This document shows, piece after piece, positions 10,324 to 25,065 of a DNA stretch of 64,000 nucleotides (positions within the stretch are counted from its first letter, which is position 1; each line of letters starts with the position of its first letter). The notes beneath the pieces were generated by a model. The model had not been told where the DNA came from. It saw only the letters and a program-made list of their open reading frames with translations, and searched no databases. Position numbers and translations under genes: made by a program. The DNA comes from Pelecanus crispus (taxonomy: Eukaryota; Chordata; Aves; Pelecaniformes; Pelecanidae). The DNA lies in contig NC_134655.1 of NCBI RefSeq assembly GCF_030463565.1, positions 6,832,372 through 6,896,371 on the forward strand, written 5' to 3'.

Positions 10324-12986
10324 AGGGTTGCGGGGAAGAGCAGAGAGGGCCGGAGCGGCAGGAGGGCAGCGCGGGCAGTGCACCCTGCTGGGGTCCTGGC
10401 CCATGGCCCCGGGGGAAGCCTGCTACAAAGCACCTATTAATTAAGCTCTGTTGCTGGTGTGGCCTGTCTGATGTGATATTCTAATTGCTCTGTGTAATCT
10501 GCAGCATCTGTGATGGGTCACAGCTCCAGCTATTTTATAATAAGCTATTTTGCTTGAATATGGCAAAATTCCCTTGTTTAAAGGGCAGGGGAATATTAAA
10601 TAAATACCATTTATATTTATTTGCCTCAGATCAAACTGTGGCTCTTACATTAATTTTGTAGGTTTTTGGTAATCAGCCTGCTCAGCCCGTATTTGGAATT
10701 CAAATCCAATATTTGTTGAAAAGCTTCGAATGATATTAAAATCTGCTCCCTGCGCACACAGCAAACACCTCTCCCTCAGAAAATGCCAGCCCTGCTCTGA
10801 AAGCTGTCACGGCAGCGCGGGTGGGAAAGAGGTGGTCAAATGGAGATGAGCTTAAACGGGTGCAAAACCGGGGCGCTGGAGGGGGTGGGCTGGCTGGGAC
10901 CTGCTTTCCTATGGGGTCCTGCTGGGCTCGGGGCTCTTCCAGCGGGGCACACGGGCTGGGAGAGGCTGGGGGGCAGCTGGGCTGGCCGGGGAGAGCCCTC
11001 CGCTCCTCGCAGGACGCGCACAGCGGCCCTGGGCTGAGGACTGGCTTTAGGATGGGTGAGCCCTACCGTAGGAAAGCCGCTCTTCCCACCCCAACCGGCC
11101 GCTGCATGTCAGTGTTGCTCCGAACAACGGCAGCGTGCAGAGGACCACGTCCTGCGGCTCAAGCCTCTGAGCTTCACAGTGGGTTTTCTTGTGCTTTAAG
11201 TAGATGGAAACTGTTAAAACTCATCGCCACGTTCTCATGGTGCCTGCAGTCTGGTGGCTAAAGGCAAATGCGCTGCTGGGCTCTTAATGGCCCAGGGGGT
11301 GGATTTTTGCAGCAGGGAAGGGGAGCCACGGGTGTAGGTGGCCGGTCCCAGACACCCCCCCAGGCCCGTGGCTTTCTGGTGTTAGCCCCTTTCCCTCGCT
11401 GTCCGCTGTGCCCCGCTCTGTCTCTGCAGCGGGGACCAAACCCCACGTCCCGTCCCCCCCCGCACTTGCGGCCTTGACCCGAAAACCAGCACACAGCAGC
11501 TCGCTGTCCAGGGCCAGAGCACCGGCGCTGCTCCGGCTCTCCCGCACAGGCTCCAGCTCCACTTTTATATTCCTTTAATCAATTTCTCGTGTTATATCAT
11601 ACATTTCCCTACTCGTCACAGCATATCAAGCATCTGCCATGTGCTCATTAATTGGTCAATTACTTTATTTATATGCTAAGCATTATCTAAAGCACCAGTC
11701 ATTACCAGAATTGTGGCTGTGGTTTGTGTTGTGTGGTTTTTATAGCCTTTATGTGTCTTAGCCCACTCCTTGCTGTCAAGGCCAGGGGTGCTTTCATGGA
11801 CCCCTGTTAACCCTTTGTGGCGCAGGCACCAGCTCAGCCCCGGTCCGTGGTCCTGCACAGCCCTGTGGTGTCTGTGCAGGTCCCTCTCTGTAATCACCTG
11901 CTGCGTGTCCCAGCCCTCTGCAGAGCTGTTTCCCTTTGGCTTTAGCTTGTTTTCTGCTGCTGCCTTGGGCTCCTCACTGCTTCTTTCACATCACCTAAAT
12001 CTAGAATGAAGTAAGCAAGCCCTGAAACGGCAATAAAACAGATGATGGGAGACTTCCTTGTAACTGCCTGCTGGGGCAGGCACCACTTGCTCATCCTGGT
12101 TTCAAGCCTCGTCTGCTGCTACAAATTGGCTCTGAGTTCACCTTTAGGTGTCAGTTCTGCCTGCTTGCTTGGAGATGTCAACAGCCTCTTCAGCAGCTGG
12201 AAACGATGCGCTGCTGGAAAGCCTCTGCTCTTCCCCCTCCCTGCGCTCCATCGCTTCGCACGGCGCCTTCCCTGCTCCTCCCGCCCCTCCCGCTCTTCTG
12301 ATTACAAGTTGCTGCAGAGTGGGATCCTGTCCTCTTGCTCTTCCGTAAGATGTCCTGTCATCCTAAAATGCCATAGCCATCATAAATAATTTAGGGCTAA
12401 CACTTCAATGGTAGAAACGGAAATAAATAAATACCCGGTGTGTGCATGAAGGTTTCATTATCCTGCCCTTCGTGTCAGCCTGCGGAGGCATTGCCACCCA
12501 GCCCATCAGGCTGCCTGTGCCACGGCGTCCAGCAAAACCGGCGATGCAGGTGCTTCCAGCGAGCTTTAGCAACCGCGCGGAACGGCAGCCACACAGGGAA
12601 GGCCTGGTGGCTGGGAAGGGGCCGAGGCTTTACCGTTGCGCTGGCTGTAAGGTGCGTGTGGCGGCTCCGCTCCGGGTACCGGCGTGGTGGCCGGCTGCTC
12701 CTCACCCCAGGGAAGCTGGAAACACTTTTGTTGATGCTGTTGCAGCGACGCTACCGCATTACAAACCAGTCTCAGTAATTCCTCTAGTGACGACTGATAA
12801 AATAAAGAAAAGAAAGCCCGAGCACAGCTCCAGAGCCGGACTGGGGTGCTGGGTGGAACATGGTGGGCCATTTTAGCCAACCCTGCCTCCCCATAGGGCC
12901 CCATGCAGGCGTGGGGTCCCACCGTGGTGGTGGAGCTCCAGCCTGGGGCTCCTGGGCCGGGTGAGCCGTGGCCCCGGCCCTGCCGG
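10324..12986. other. Intergenic, mixed GC-rich and AT-rich blocks
   Basis: GC-rich blocks (10324-10440, 10800-11560) alternate with AT-rich, unique-looking blocks (about 10440-10760 and 11565-11720). The AT-rich blocks have the look of conserved non-coding DNA but cannot be verified here. Open frames up to 146 codons in the GC-rich parts show no domain. Confidence 0.4.
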
Positions 12987-13446
12987 TGTTAGCCCATGGC
13001 ACAATGTTAGCCCATGGCACAATGTCAGCCCATGGCACGGTGTTAGCCCATGGCACGGTGTTCGCCCATGGCATGATGTTAGCCCATGGCATGGTGTCAG
13101 CCCATGGCACGATGTCAGCCCATGGCACGGTGTTAGCCCGTGGCACGGTGTTCGCCCATGGCACGATGTTAGCCCATGGCACGATGTCAGCCCGTGGCAC
13201 GGTGTTAGCCCGTGGCACAGTGTTCGCCCATGGCACGATGTTAGCCCATGGCACGGTGTCAGCCCATGGTACGGTGTCAGCCCACGGCACGATGTTAGCC
13301 CACAGCACGGTGTCAGCCCACGGCACGATGTCAGCCCACGGCACGGTGTTAGCCCACGGCACGATGTCAGCCCATGGCACGGTGTTAGCCCGTGGCACGA
13401 TGTTAGCCCATGGCACGGTGTCAGCCCATGGCACGATGTCAGCCCG
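12987..13446. repeat. 18-bp minisatellite, about 25.5 copies
   Basis: A tandem array of the unit TGTTAGCCCATGGCACGG with variants at positions 4-5 (TA, CA, TC), 10-11 and the last two bases. Because 18 is a multiple of 3, all frames stay open and produce spurious proteins of about 190-230 residues on both strands. The variant order is not random: see the finding on the 72 bp higher-order pattern. Confidence 0.97.
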
Positions 13447-14290
13447 GGCCTGTCCTGCAGCTCAGCGGCGTGCCGGGGTGCGGGCACTGCTGCTGCGGGC
13501 ACTGTCCTCCCTGATACCAATTTTAGATGTATTATGTTCTGAGTTAATAATACTTTGAAATTTATAATATCCATGAAAATATTATCTTAAATCCTTTAGT
13601 TTAATTGAATACAGCTATCATTATCCAGAGCTTGTTTAGGTATTGCTGCCTGCAAAATAGAGTCAATTTTCCAGACTGAGATGATGAATATGAGCACCAA
13701 AGAAATTTCGTAATTTAATTTTAATAACCATGACTTATTGTTATTTTAATAACCATAAATAATAATTATTTTTTTTAAAAAAAAAAACCAACAACATTGC
13801 AGTGCCTTGCACAAAACCTTGGAAGGAAAACTGTGCCATAATAATACAGTGGGGGGTTGTGTTACAGCTTATTATTATTTATTTTAGTTTGTTGTCGTGC
13901 TTTTTGCTGTGAGGAGGAGCTGCTGTGGATTTGGTTTTTTGTTTTTTTTTTTTTTTTTTTTAATGGCTGAACTTGAACACTGTTGAGGTCCTTTAGCTCC
14001 CACTGACGGCTCTGGAAACTGGATGAAGTACTTTGAATTTTTCCTGATTTTTTTGTTTTCCCTTCCTGAGGCAGGGCCAAGGCGGGCTATGACTCTGGCA
14101 TTGCTCTTCCGCTCGTGCCCTCCCAGCTTGGCACTGGGGCTCTGCAGGCAAATTAAGCCCTGCTCGCAGCAGCACATTTTGGCAGATAGATGGGGAAGGG
14201 AGCGCCGCTCACCCCCATGGCCAGCGCGGGGCTGCGTGCGGCCGTCAGGCAGCGGGTCAAGACCACACCCTAGAACAATGCAACCCACCC
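13447..14290. other. Intergenic AT-rich stretch, no gene seen
   Basis: Contains A- and T-runs (about 13772-13788 and 13940-13962) and an AT-rich block at 13550-13760. No coding or RNA gene was recognised. Confidence 0.5.
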
Positions 14291-14520
14291 ATCATAGAAA
14301 CATAGAATCATAGAATCGTCTAGGTTGGAAAAGCCCTTTAAGATCATCCAGTCCAACCATTAACCTACACTACCAAGCCCACCTAAACCAATCAAGGGTA
14401 GACTAGACTACACCATATCCTGAAGTGCCACATCTACCCATTTTTTGAACACTTCCAGGGATGGGGACTCCACCACCTCTCTGGGCAGCCTGTTCCAATG
14501 CTTGAAAAAAAAACCCGACC
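14291..14520 (-). mobile_element. CR1 LINE fragment, 3' end, reverse orientation
   Basis: The + strand shows ATAGAATCATAGAATCGTCT, then GGTTGGAAAAG, CATCCAGTCCAACCAT and CTCTGGGCAGCCTGTTCCAA. This is the reverse complement of a CR1 3' end with its tail repeats at 14292-14318. The 5' (right) limit is a truncation near 14520, where similarity fades. There is no coding capacity. Confidence 0.93.
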
Positions 14521-15895
14521 CATGTTGGTCTGGATGTTGAGCCTGAGATGAAGGCTAAAGGGCAGAACAAGATCCTTTTTCCATGCCTCCCTGCGTTCAT
14601 TGTGTGGGTGCTTTACATATAAATAGGCTCGTTTGAGCGAGGGGTCCCCCAAGGCCAAGGTGAGGGAGACGCGTGTCCCTGCCGGCCACGCAGGAGGGGC
14701 TGGCCCCGTGTAGAGTCCAGCGCCACGCTCCGAAACCTTCAGCCTTGTGGGATGGTTTGGGATCAAATAATTGCTGTTTATTGCTCTCACTTAGCCCTTG
14801 CTTATTCCTGAGCTTATTTTGCTGTTGCTGAAGACGTGGCTGAAGAGACGCAGGAGGGCTGAGCCCATGCCCCACGTACAAGCACGAGTGGCTGGCGGCG
14901 GCTCCGCAGGGAGCGGGGCCGGGCTCGGCAGCCCCATGGCCAGCACCCACCGCCGGGCACCCCACGCACATTTTTCCCCGGACCCAGGGGCCCCCCACAC
15001 AGCCCGTCTGGGTGGGTTCCAGGGTGCGCTTTGGCCGGCGCTCAGGTCCCGCAGCCGCCCGCTCTGCAGCGGCGCTACCTGCCCAGGACCGTCACTGTCG
15101 GATTTTGCTTTTTTCAGGAGCTGATCCTTACATCCCCAGCCAGCCGAGTGATGTCCCGCGCTGCTCCAGCTCGGTGCCGGGCGCTCGCAGCAGGGCATCA
15201 CCCGTGGTGGCCCCTGCAAGGAGCCGGCTTCTGAGGTGACCACCGGGCTGGTTGGGCCAGGGGTAACCCCTTAGGGGCCGCCCCTGCCGGGGTGCGATTT
15301 GGGTGCACACCAGCTGCTTAATACCAGGATTACCTCCTACGGTTCATCGGTTGTGGTGACTTGGAAAAACGAAACCACGGCTGAGGCGAGCTCAATAAAT
15401 TGGAGTTGGGATTAGCCGCAATGTTGGGTGAAGGGTTTTTTTTCTTTTTTTTTTTTAAAAGCATTGCTGAAAATGTGGGAACTGCAGGAAAATAAATCTG
15501 CGTGGGCAACGTTTGAGGAATAGATTGACCCACGCTGCTGCCCGCCCCGGGGGCTCGGCATCGCACCTCCCGCCCCGGCCCCAGCCCCGGGGGGCTCTCC
15601 CCTGCTCCTTCCCACCCCTCCCCGCAGGGCGCCCTTCGGACCCAGCCGAAAAATCAATCTGCTTCACTCATGAAGGAAAAAAAAAAATAAATTCGTTTGT
15701 TGGCAAGGCGCCAAAGCGGAAATACGCATTTCCCCGCAGCAGCCTTGTGCAGCGTTCAGGGCCCAAGGCACCACCCAGCCCCAGACTAAATACCCGTGGG
15801 GCATCCCAAATGAGAGAGCCAGGCTTGCCTGGCCGAAGGGACACCAGCAGGGAGGGACTCGCTCTCCTCCGGTGAAAAGATCAGCCGGCTCTTCA
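14521..15895. other. Intergenic GC-rich stretch between the convergent genes
   Basis: GC-rich, with many short overlapping open frames on both strands and no recognisable protein. A T-run lies at about 15436-15458. It borders the GRIA3 polyadenylation site on the right. Confidence 0.45.
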
Positions 15896-15915
15896 GCTTT
15901 TTTTTTCTTTACAGT

Positions 15916-15921
15916 TTTATT
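15916..15921 (-). promoter_or_regulatory. GRIA3: Polyadenylation signal, GRIA3
   Basis: The + strand TTTATT is AATAAA on the coding strand, in a GTAAATAAAACTG context. No other AATAAA was noticed on the - strand between here and the stop codon, so this is the best terminal signal. Confidence 0.6.
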
Positions 15922-16085
15922 TACAAAATGTATTAAAACTCTTTGTACAACGCCTCATTAAAATGAGGCTCAGTAATTGATGCCCACACATGCAGTTTAT
16001 GCTTTTACAGCCATTAGTTTGCTTGGCAATTTTTCTGCTCACTGAAGTGCAGTTTCAACGACCAAAAATAGGAACTTAAATTACC

Positions 16086-16120
<35 letters not shown>

Positions 16121-17392
16121 AGAAAAGAAAAAGGAAAGAACCCCCAAATCCCCCAAAGCAAAACAAATGAAAAAAAGAAATACCAAAACAAATCATCATG
16201 AGACTACTGCCGAACTTCCGATAGCTTGAAGTTGGTAGCCGGAATTGGTAAGCACTCAACACATTTTGTTTTAGCTTTACATGCAAGTTTAAAAAATATC
16301 GAACCATTTACCAAACTCCCTTCACTGGTGTGAAGCCTCCACTCTTAAAAATTGATTGATAAACATACATCTTTTATACAGCTTTTAAGAAAAATGTTCA
16401 TTTTAAATACAACTCATAACTGCACAGCTTTAGCTCGCCCTTGCTGGGGACGTGATCGCGTTCAGAAGTTGAAAAAAAAAATCACTGTTTCATGAAAAGA
16501 AAATGAAAACCAACAACTTTTTGTCAATATCTTGTTAAAAACGCGAACAATAAATTATTCTCCTATGAGCTTTTAAAATGATTTTATATTACATTTTGTT
16601 GAAAATACTTATTTTTAACAAGACTTTCCCCATATAATCATCTTTTTTTTTTTAAATCCTATTAAAAGTTCAAATCTATCATCAGCAAACTAAACGCCTA
16701 AGGGTCAGACTGGTTTAAATGAGCTTCTTTTTCATTGTATGTTACTGATGAAATAAAACTCTATAGTAAACTACAGAAAATACATATTGTCGATTAGAGG
16801 TAATTAGTATGCAGATATTCCATCGAACATTTCCCATGTGATTGACAATATGTTTAAAGGTTGGGGTTTTTTTTTTTTTGTCTTTTGCCTTTTTTTTTTT
16901 TTAAAGATGAAGTTAAGTAGTTTCCAGGCAGAGGTTCAAGGCTGAAACGCTGCTGCTAAGACGTTGGATGTGAGTAATAGTGAACCCCTACCTGTAGTAG
17001 CGTCGGCTGGAGCGCGGCGTCCTCTTTACAGAGAGGGCAAGGGCAGGAGCATCCCCTCACCAGCAGCCGTGAAACAAGAGTTGGCAGGAGCTGATATAAT
17101 ATAACAGTACTAGCAGGAGTCATGTTAGAACGCTTAATATTACTCTGGAACTGCAGCTCTAATTTGAGTTACTACCCTCTGTCCTTACTTCTGTTTTAAA
17201 ATGGCCATTACTGAGAAGCGTTAGCTGAGCACAGTGCTAGTTGTGAGAGAACGGGGCTGAAGCGGAAGCAGGCCTGGGAAAAACTAACCTGCGCTTCTCT
17301 TGCTTCATTGCTTGATATTAAACAGTGAATTAAAATGCAAATGCACAGCAAGAAAAGAGATATATGGTCTGAACCTAAACAGCAAGTAGCTT

Positions 17393-17427
<35 letters not shown>

Positions 17428-18005
17428 CCACCCAATGTCATTTTAATAAAGCACCTGTAGGTATGCCTGATGATAAAAAAAAAAAAAAAAAGGAACGCAA
17501 TATTTTTGCCCACACTTTAGCTACCTTGTCAAGAAATGAATTAATTTACTGATCTGGAAGCAAGACATGCAGTTCCACAAATTACTTTCTTTTGGATTTA
17601 CAGATTCACAGTCATTGACCTTAACTGGTTTTAATGCACAGATTCTTTTCTTCAGGTGTTACACTTTTTACTGCTATACAGAATTGCTCAAATTAGCTGG
17701 AGAGTTTAAAGTGGCTCGGAAAAAAAAAAAAAAAATCACACCACTGGTAAGTAAATACTGAAACATCTTGACATCAGCTCATACAAGCAGTGACAGGCCA
17801 GTCCGTGTTCGCACGCAGCAGATTTCTGAGGCTTTGTCTCAGGAGGAGTTTCATAATTTGATAGGATTGGGGTGGCTGATGAAACCGGCTGTGGTTTGCT
17901 TTCAGGACACAAGTTCATTTACTGTGCAGTGGTATCAAAGAATGGCTTTTGTTGCACTGATTTTTTTACAAGAATTTTTTTTCACATACTAGTATCTTGT
18001 ACCAG

Positions 18006-18307
18006 TCCTTTCCTTTCCTTTCCTTTCTTTTTCCCCTCTTTTCTCTTTTCCTCTCTGTTCTCTTTTCTTTTTTCTTTTCCTTTTCTTACTCTTTTCTTTT
18101 TTCCTTTTTCCTTTTCTTTTTTCCTTTTCTTTTTTCTGTTTCCTTTTCTTTTTTCTTTTTTCTTTCCTTTTCCTCTCTTTTCTTTTTTCTTGTTTTTTCT
18201 TTCCTTTTCCTTTCTTTTCTTCTTTTGCTTTTTTCTTCCCTTTTCCTTTTCCTTTTCCTTTCCCTTTTCCTTTCCCTTTCTTTTCTTTTTTCTTTTTTTC
18301 TTCTTTC
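18006..18307. repeat. 302-bp polypyrimidine tract (TTTTCC/TTTCC-rich)
   Basis: The + strand is almost pure C/T with only five purines (four G, one A) in about 302 bases, built from CCTTTT and CTTTT motifs. The GRIA3 mRNA would carry the polypurine complement. The large open frames on both strands here are composition artefacts. Confidence 0.95.
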
Positions 18308-19163
18308 AAGCAAAGCAAGAATATTTCGGTGATGGTTTGCATTGTTGTGAGTCTCAGAGTCTTCCATAAGGCACTGAAGGAAAAAATACCAGTTTTTCCT
18401 ATTAAAAGTACATTGCACCATCATCAATGCGTGTCATGCCTGACACCTCGGAGAGAGTATGACTGGCTCAGGTGGTCCGAATCCATGAAGTAGCCACATT
18501 CTCTGCTGCTTCTCCTCTTGCGTGCTGTCAGGGTGAGGATCTATAATAAAACCAGAAAGATTTCATCACCGCCCGGCAGCGAGGGGCAGGGAAGCACAGC
18601 CTGGGGAGAGGCACGGTCTGTGGGCGACGGGCTAACCAGGCTTTGCCAGAGTCGTTTTTCAGCAATTCAACTCTACTTGTCATGCTTTAGAAATCATGAT
18701 TTCTAGTGTAGACTTTTTTGTTCTATTGTATATTTTTTTTGAGACTTCCTAAAAGCACTTACCTGACCTGATTATAGCTTAAAAAATAAAAGGGAAGAGG
18801 TCACTAGCAAGAGAGATGCGAATTCTGTAATTTTTAAAGATTTTAAAATCACAGTAATTTTTAAAGCAATTAAAAAAATACTTTTATATGTACTAAACGA
18901 GCACAATGCTGGAGAGAGGAGTCACTTCAGCACGAAGCCAGCTATCACCGGTCGTAATATAGGATGGTAGCAAGCTTACTTCTGTTCAGGGAAGAAATTT
19001 AAATCACTCATACTCTGAGACTGCCACCAGACGATGATTCAAAAGCCCTTTAGCAGCAGTCCGCTAATGCACGCAACAAAATATCACACACAGCTTAAAA
19101 AATAAGAGAGGAAGAATGAAAGAAAACCCAGAGGGTTTTAGTTCCCGGCCCGTAGCCGTACCC

Positions 19164-21793
<2,630 letters not shown>

Positions 21794-21803
21794 TCACGTG
21801 GGA

Positions 21804-21844
21804 AATAACATAAATAACATTATATTATGTTATTTTATGTTATT
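21804..21844 (-). promoter_or_regulatory. GRIA3: AT-rich inverted repeat over the flip 3' splice region
   Basis: On the + strand AATAACATAAATAACAT (21804-21820) and ATGTTATTTTATGTTATT (21827-21844) are complementary except for one extra base, with a 6-nt loop (TATATT). In the pre-mRNA it lies at about -13 to -53 from the flip exon, where the branch point and polypyrimidine tract belong. Its structure is read directly from the sequence. Any effect on splicing is inference. Confidence 0.75.
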
Positions 21845-22532
21845 CAATCTTTAAACTACTTTAAAACTATACAAAGCGATAAAGCAGGGTTCCTGGCCAC
21901 AAAGTATTTACACTGCAGGCAACTGGATCATCCCCTTAAGTTAATGCTAGCGCAACGCTATATTACCAGGTCCTGCCCATATCGCTTTGAGTAATCGGCA
22001 CTCACTGTTAAATGAAGGTAGCAGAAACAAAGCAAGTCCAATTTCCCAGTTTGGTGCAATCACAGGCATTCACAGTAGCTTTACGGATTACGGTGGGTTT
22101 GATCTAGCAGGACCCCCCCCATTGCACTAACAGACAGCAAGCCCCGCAACCGAGCAATTGTGGCTTCTTAGAGTAAAACAGCGCCTGCGGCTCCAGGTCC
22201 CCGGGGAGCCCCTGCACCCGGGGGTGGGTGCGGGTGTGTGCGTGTGCCCATGCCTGCAAAGCAAAAAACCCCAGGGTGGATGTCATGGAAGGAGTTTTTG
22301 CCAGCCGTCACGGCTGTTGCCCGGCCAGCGGTGGTTTCTCCAGCTCCTGCAGTTGCCGCTGCAAGGGGCCGTGCTCGGAGGCACCGCGCGGGCGGCTGCT
22401 CTCCCCTCGAGCTGCTGCAGCCCGAACTCCGCTGGTCCAGGGAACTGCAGCAAAAAACAAGCAAATGCAGACTTTTATGAAACAAATCAGTGAACATGGA
22501 AATGCTGGCTGAAAGTGCCCAGGGTGGGAAAT

Positions 22533-22660
22533 GTTGGCAGGATGGTGCTAATAACGCCAAGCTCACGGGTTCAATCCCTGCTCACTGCAGGGGGGTTGGG
22601 CTGGATGATCTCTCAAGGTCCCTTCCAACCCAAAGCATTCTGTGATTCTATGATTCTGTG
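22533..22660 (+). mobile_element. tRNA-Ile/CR1 composite SINE (TguSINE1-like), 5'-truncated
   Basis: Positions 22544-22580 read GGTGCTAATAACGCCAAGCT then ACGGGTTCAATCCC, which is the anticodon-arm to T-arm part of tRNA-Ile(AAU), including a B-box (GGTTCAATCCC, 22568-22578). It runs directly into a CR1 3' tail: GGTTGGGCTGGATGATCTCT, AAGGTCCCTTCCAACCC and ATTCTGTGATTCTATGATTC at the end. The A-box half is degraded or missing. The fusion is the structure I recall for TguSINE1-type elements of passerine birds, mobilised by CR1 reverse transcriptase. Confidence 0.85.
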
Positions 22661-24553
22661 AAGGGAGCTGCTGAATGTGGTGCTAAGAGCCCGCAAGCCC
22701 AGGGGACCTGCGCTCGCCTGTCCTGTCCCATCCCTGAGGGAAAGCAGTGCCTGAGGAGCCCTCAGCTGGGTTTTGCCATTTCCATTTCCTCCTTGTGTGA
22801 TGTCTTGAGGTTCTTCCTGCCCGTTTTCATGAGACAGGCTGCCTGCATTAGGGACATCTTCAGTTCCTGCTCCTGCTTGAACATGTTTGATACCCATTCC
22901 ATGGCCATGCGGGGCAGCCGGTGGGGAGGGAAGGTATGGGTCCTTCATCCTTATCCTTGACGATGCTGTGCCACTTTGCATGGGCTAACAGCAGGCAGAC
23001 ACAGGCACGGCTGCCCTGCAACGTGCCCCGCTGCGGGTCCATCCACGCCTGCGGTCAGCAGAGGAGACGCAGGAGCTCAGCCCACCTCCGCCCTGGGCCA
23101 GCCTCAATTCTTGCTCTCGCTGCTCCCTGCCCCTCTCCCACTCCTGCCCAAAGTGCATGACTCTCTGCAGGGCGGAAGAGACTCAGGAGAAAGAGCAGCA
23201 CAACCTATACAAAACACCTTAATTACAAGCTTAATTACATGGTGGTGCTTAGGGCAATGTCCACAGGCTGGGAGGGCTCACAGCCCTCGAGCAGCAGGAG
23301 CGGCTGAGCCCTGCCATGCCTGGGGCAGGCAGATACTGGAAGAGGCAGCTGGTGAAGAAAAGCCCCGGTCCCTCATCTGCCAAGAAGCTGCATCCCAGAT
23401 GGCCGTGAGACGTGTGGGCAGCTGATGCTGAAAAGGTGCTCTGTGCCCTTCGGGAGCAGAGCGGGCGTGAGGTGCCACCCTGCAGGGTGGCAACCCACGG
23501 AGCGGGGGACCGGCTGCGCTCGGCCGAGCCCAGGCACGTTGTGGGGTACCATGATCAAAATGAGCACGTGCAAGAGCTCCTGAGCTGAACGTCCCACGGG
23601 CTGCACCAACGTGACCCAGCGTGGTGTTACCGAGGCCAGCAGGGAGGGCAAAAGCAGAAAAAGCCATCGAGGTGGGGAGAACCGCTGGCCCCTGGTCCCA
23701 GCGGCAGCGATGCTGGCACTGCCTGCGCCGGTAGAGCTTCCCGGCTGGCCAGGCAGAGGCAGCACCACTCCTCTTGGTCTGCACAGGGCTCCGTTTGACA
23801 CCAGCCCAGATTTTATTTTTGTAAAATGGCTATTTTTAAGCAGCAGCTGTAATCTAATTAAGTATCAATCAGGGAAGGCTGTACGCACTCAGCCGGACGC
23901 AGCCGACGGGCGGCGGGGACAAGCCGCACGAGACGGAACGTGTTTGCTGGCTCGGCTCTGGCAGCAGGCACGGAGCCCCTCCGCCGGGAGCCAGTGGCAT
24001 CGTAAAAAGCCAGCTGTATTGCAGCTACGTTTGCATCCACCTACAGGTAGGGCTATAAAATATCCACAGGCTCAAAGCATGCTCCGCAGACACTGCAAAC
24101 GCCCCGGCTGCCGCAGGTGATGCACCTGCCCCGTTGGTTTATGCTGATGGGGACCAGCCAGGTCCTGGCCAAGCCACCCCTGCGGACCCTCCTGGGCAGC
24201 TGTGTTGTCACAAGGTGCCCGGTGACACCCGGGCAAACACGCTACAAGAAGCCGTGCGTGACTGCAATGCAAGTCAGTGAAAGCTGAGTGCCTTTACCTA
24301 CCCATTACAAGCTTCAGCAGGAGGAGTGGTGTGGATTATTGCTTAGAGAACAGTGCTCTCATTTTAAATTTCATTTAAAACCCATCCAACTTGGAGAGAT
24401 TTTATGCAGTACGTCTCTCCACTTTGAAAAGCACTGTGCAGCTGAGAATACACAAATAATAGAGAGAAGGTTATAAACACCTTTTCTCCTATCCGCATAT
24501 TTTATTGTGCAAATTTTCCCCTCCCCCCAGTCCTATTCCAAACACTATTTTTC

Positions 24554-24600
24554 ATTTGCATGCCTTTATAAACCCCATATGGAATACAGAGAATTTGCAT
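24554..24600. promoter_or_regulatory. Pair of octamer (POU) motifs in unique AT-rich DNA
   Basis: Two exact ATTTGCAT octamers lie in the same orientation at 24554-24561 and 24593-24600, followed by a homeodomain-type CTAATTAG at 24671-24678. The surrounding 24480-24730 block is AT-rich, non-repetitive and unlike its GC-rich flanks. A neural enhancer inside GRIA3 is a guess from motifs only. Confidence 0.3.
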
Positions 24601-25065
24601 AACATCCAATACATTATAGATTAGCTTTCACAACGTGATACAGTATTGGGAAATGAGGAGGCTTAACATGCTAATTAGGGTGCTTTATTTTTTTCTAAAG
24701 CCAAGATTGCAGTTAATTGCGCACACGCAACTGCCAAAAAAAAAAAAAATAGTAGTAAACTAACATTATCTTAACTAAACAGATGGAAATTTGTCTAAAC
24801 TGGGGTTTTCACTACAGTTTGTCATGGCCCTGTTTGTCAGGTGAGGTACTGCAATACCTCAGCCCAGGTAGGAAAGAGGGGATTTGGTCTGTCCGTCTGT
24901 CCCAGCACGAGGAGCAGAGTGGGACGGGCGGACAAGTGCCGAGGACCTGCTGCATGCTTCAGGCCCACCGCCCCTTCGCCGGCAGAGCCGTCCCCGTGCC
25001 GGGTGCTCCTGTGCTGGGGGGCTCTCAGCCATCCCGCCTGGCACGGGGGCTGACTGCGGCCGGCT

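Larger units (their letters stand above)
15896..19163 (-). other. GRIA3: GRIA3 3'UTR
   Basis: This is the sequence between the GRIA3 stop codon and an AATAAA on the - strand at 15916-15921, giving a 3'UTR of about 3.2 kb if uninterrupted. Most of it is AT-rich. It contains several homopolymer runs (about 16086-16107, 17396-17422, 17476-17491, 17720-17734) and a 302 bp polypyrimidine tract (polypurine in the mRNA). The left limit is estimated from the hexamer. Splicing within the UTR or earlier cleavage cannot be excluded. Confidence 0.6.

Noticed and set aside
12784..13574. Open frames of about 190-230 codons on both strands with WADTVP/HGTVLA-like repeats
   Set aside because: They are translations of the 18-bp minisatellite, whose unit length keeps every frame open. 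They are not genes.
17872..18427. Phe/Ser-rich and Lys/Glu-rich open frames up to 165 codons
   Set aside because: They come from the polypyrimidine/polypurine tract in the GRIA3 3'UTR and have no coding signal.
22541..22580. Functional tRNA-Ile gene
   Set aside because: Only the 3' half of a tRNA is present, it is mutated, and it runs into a CR1 tail, so it is a SINE fragment.
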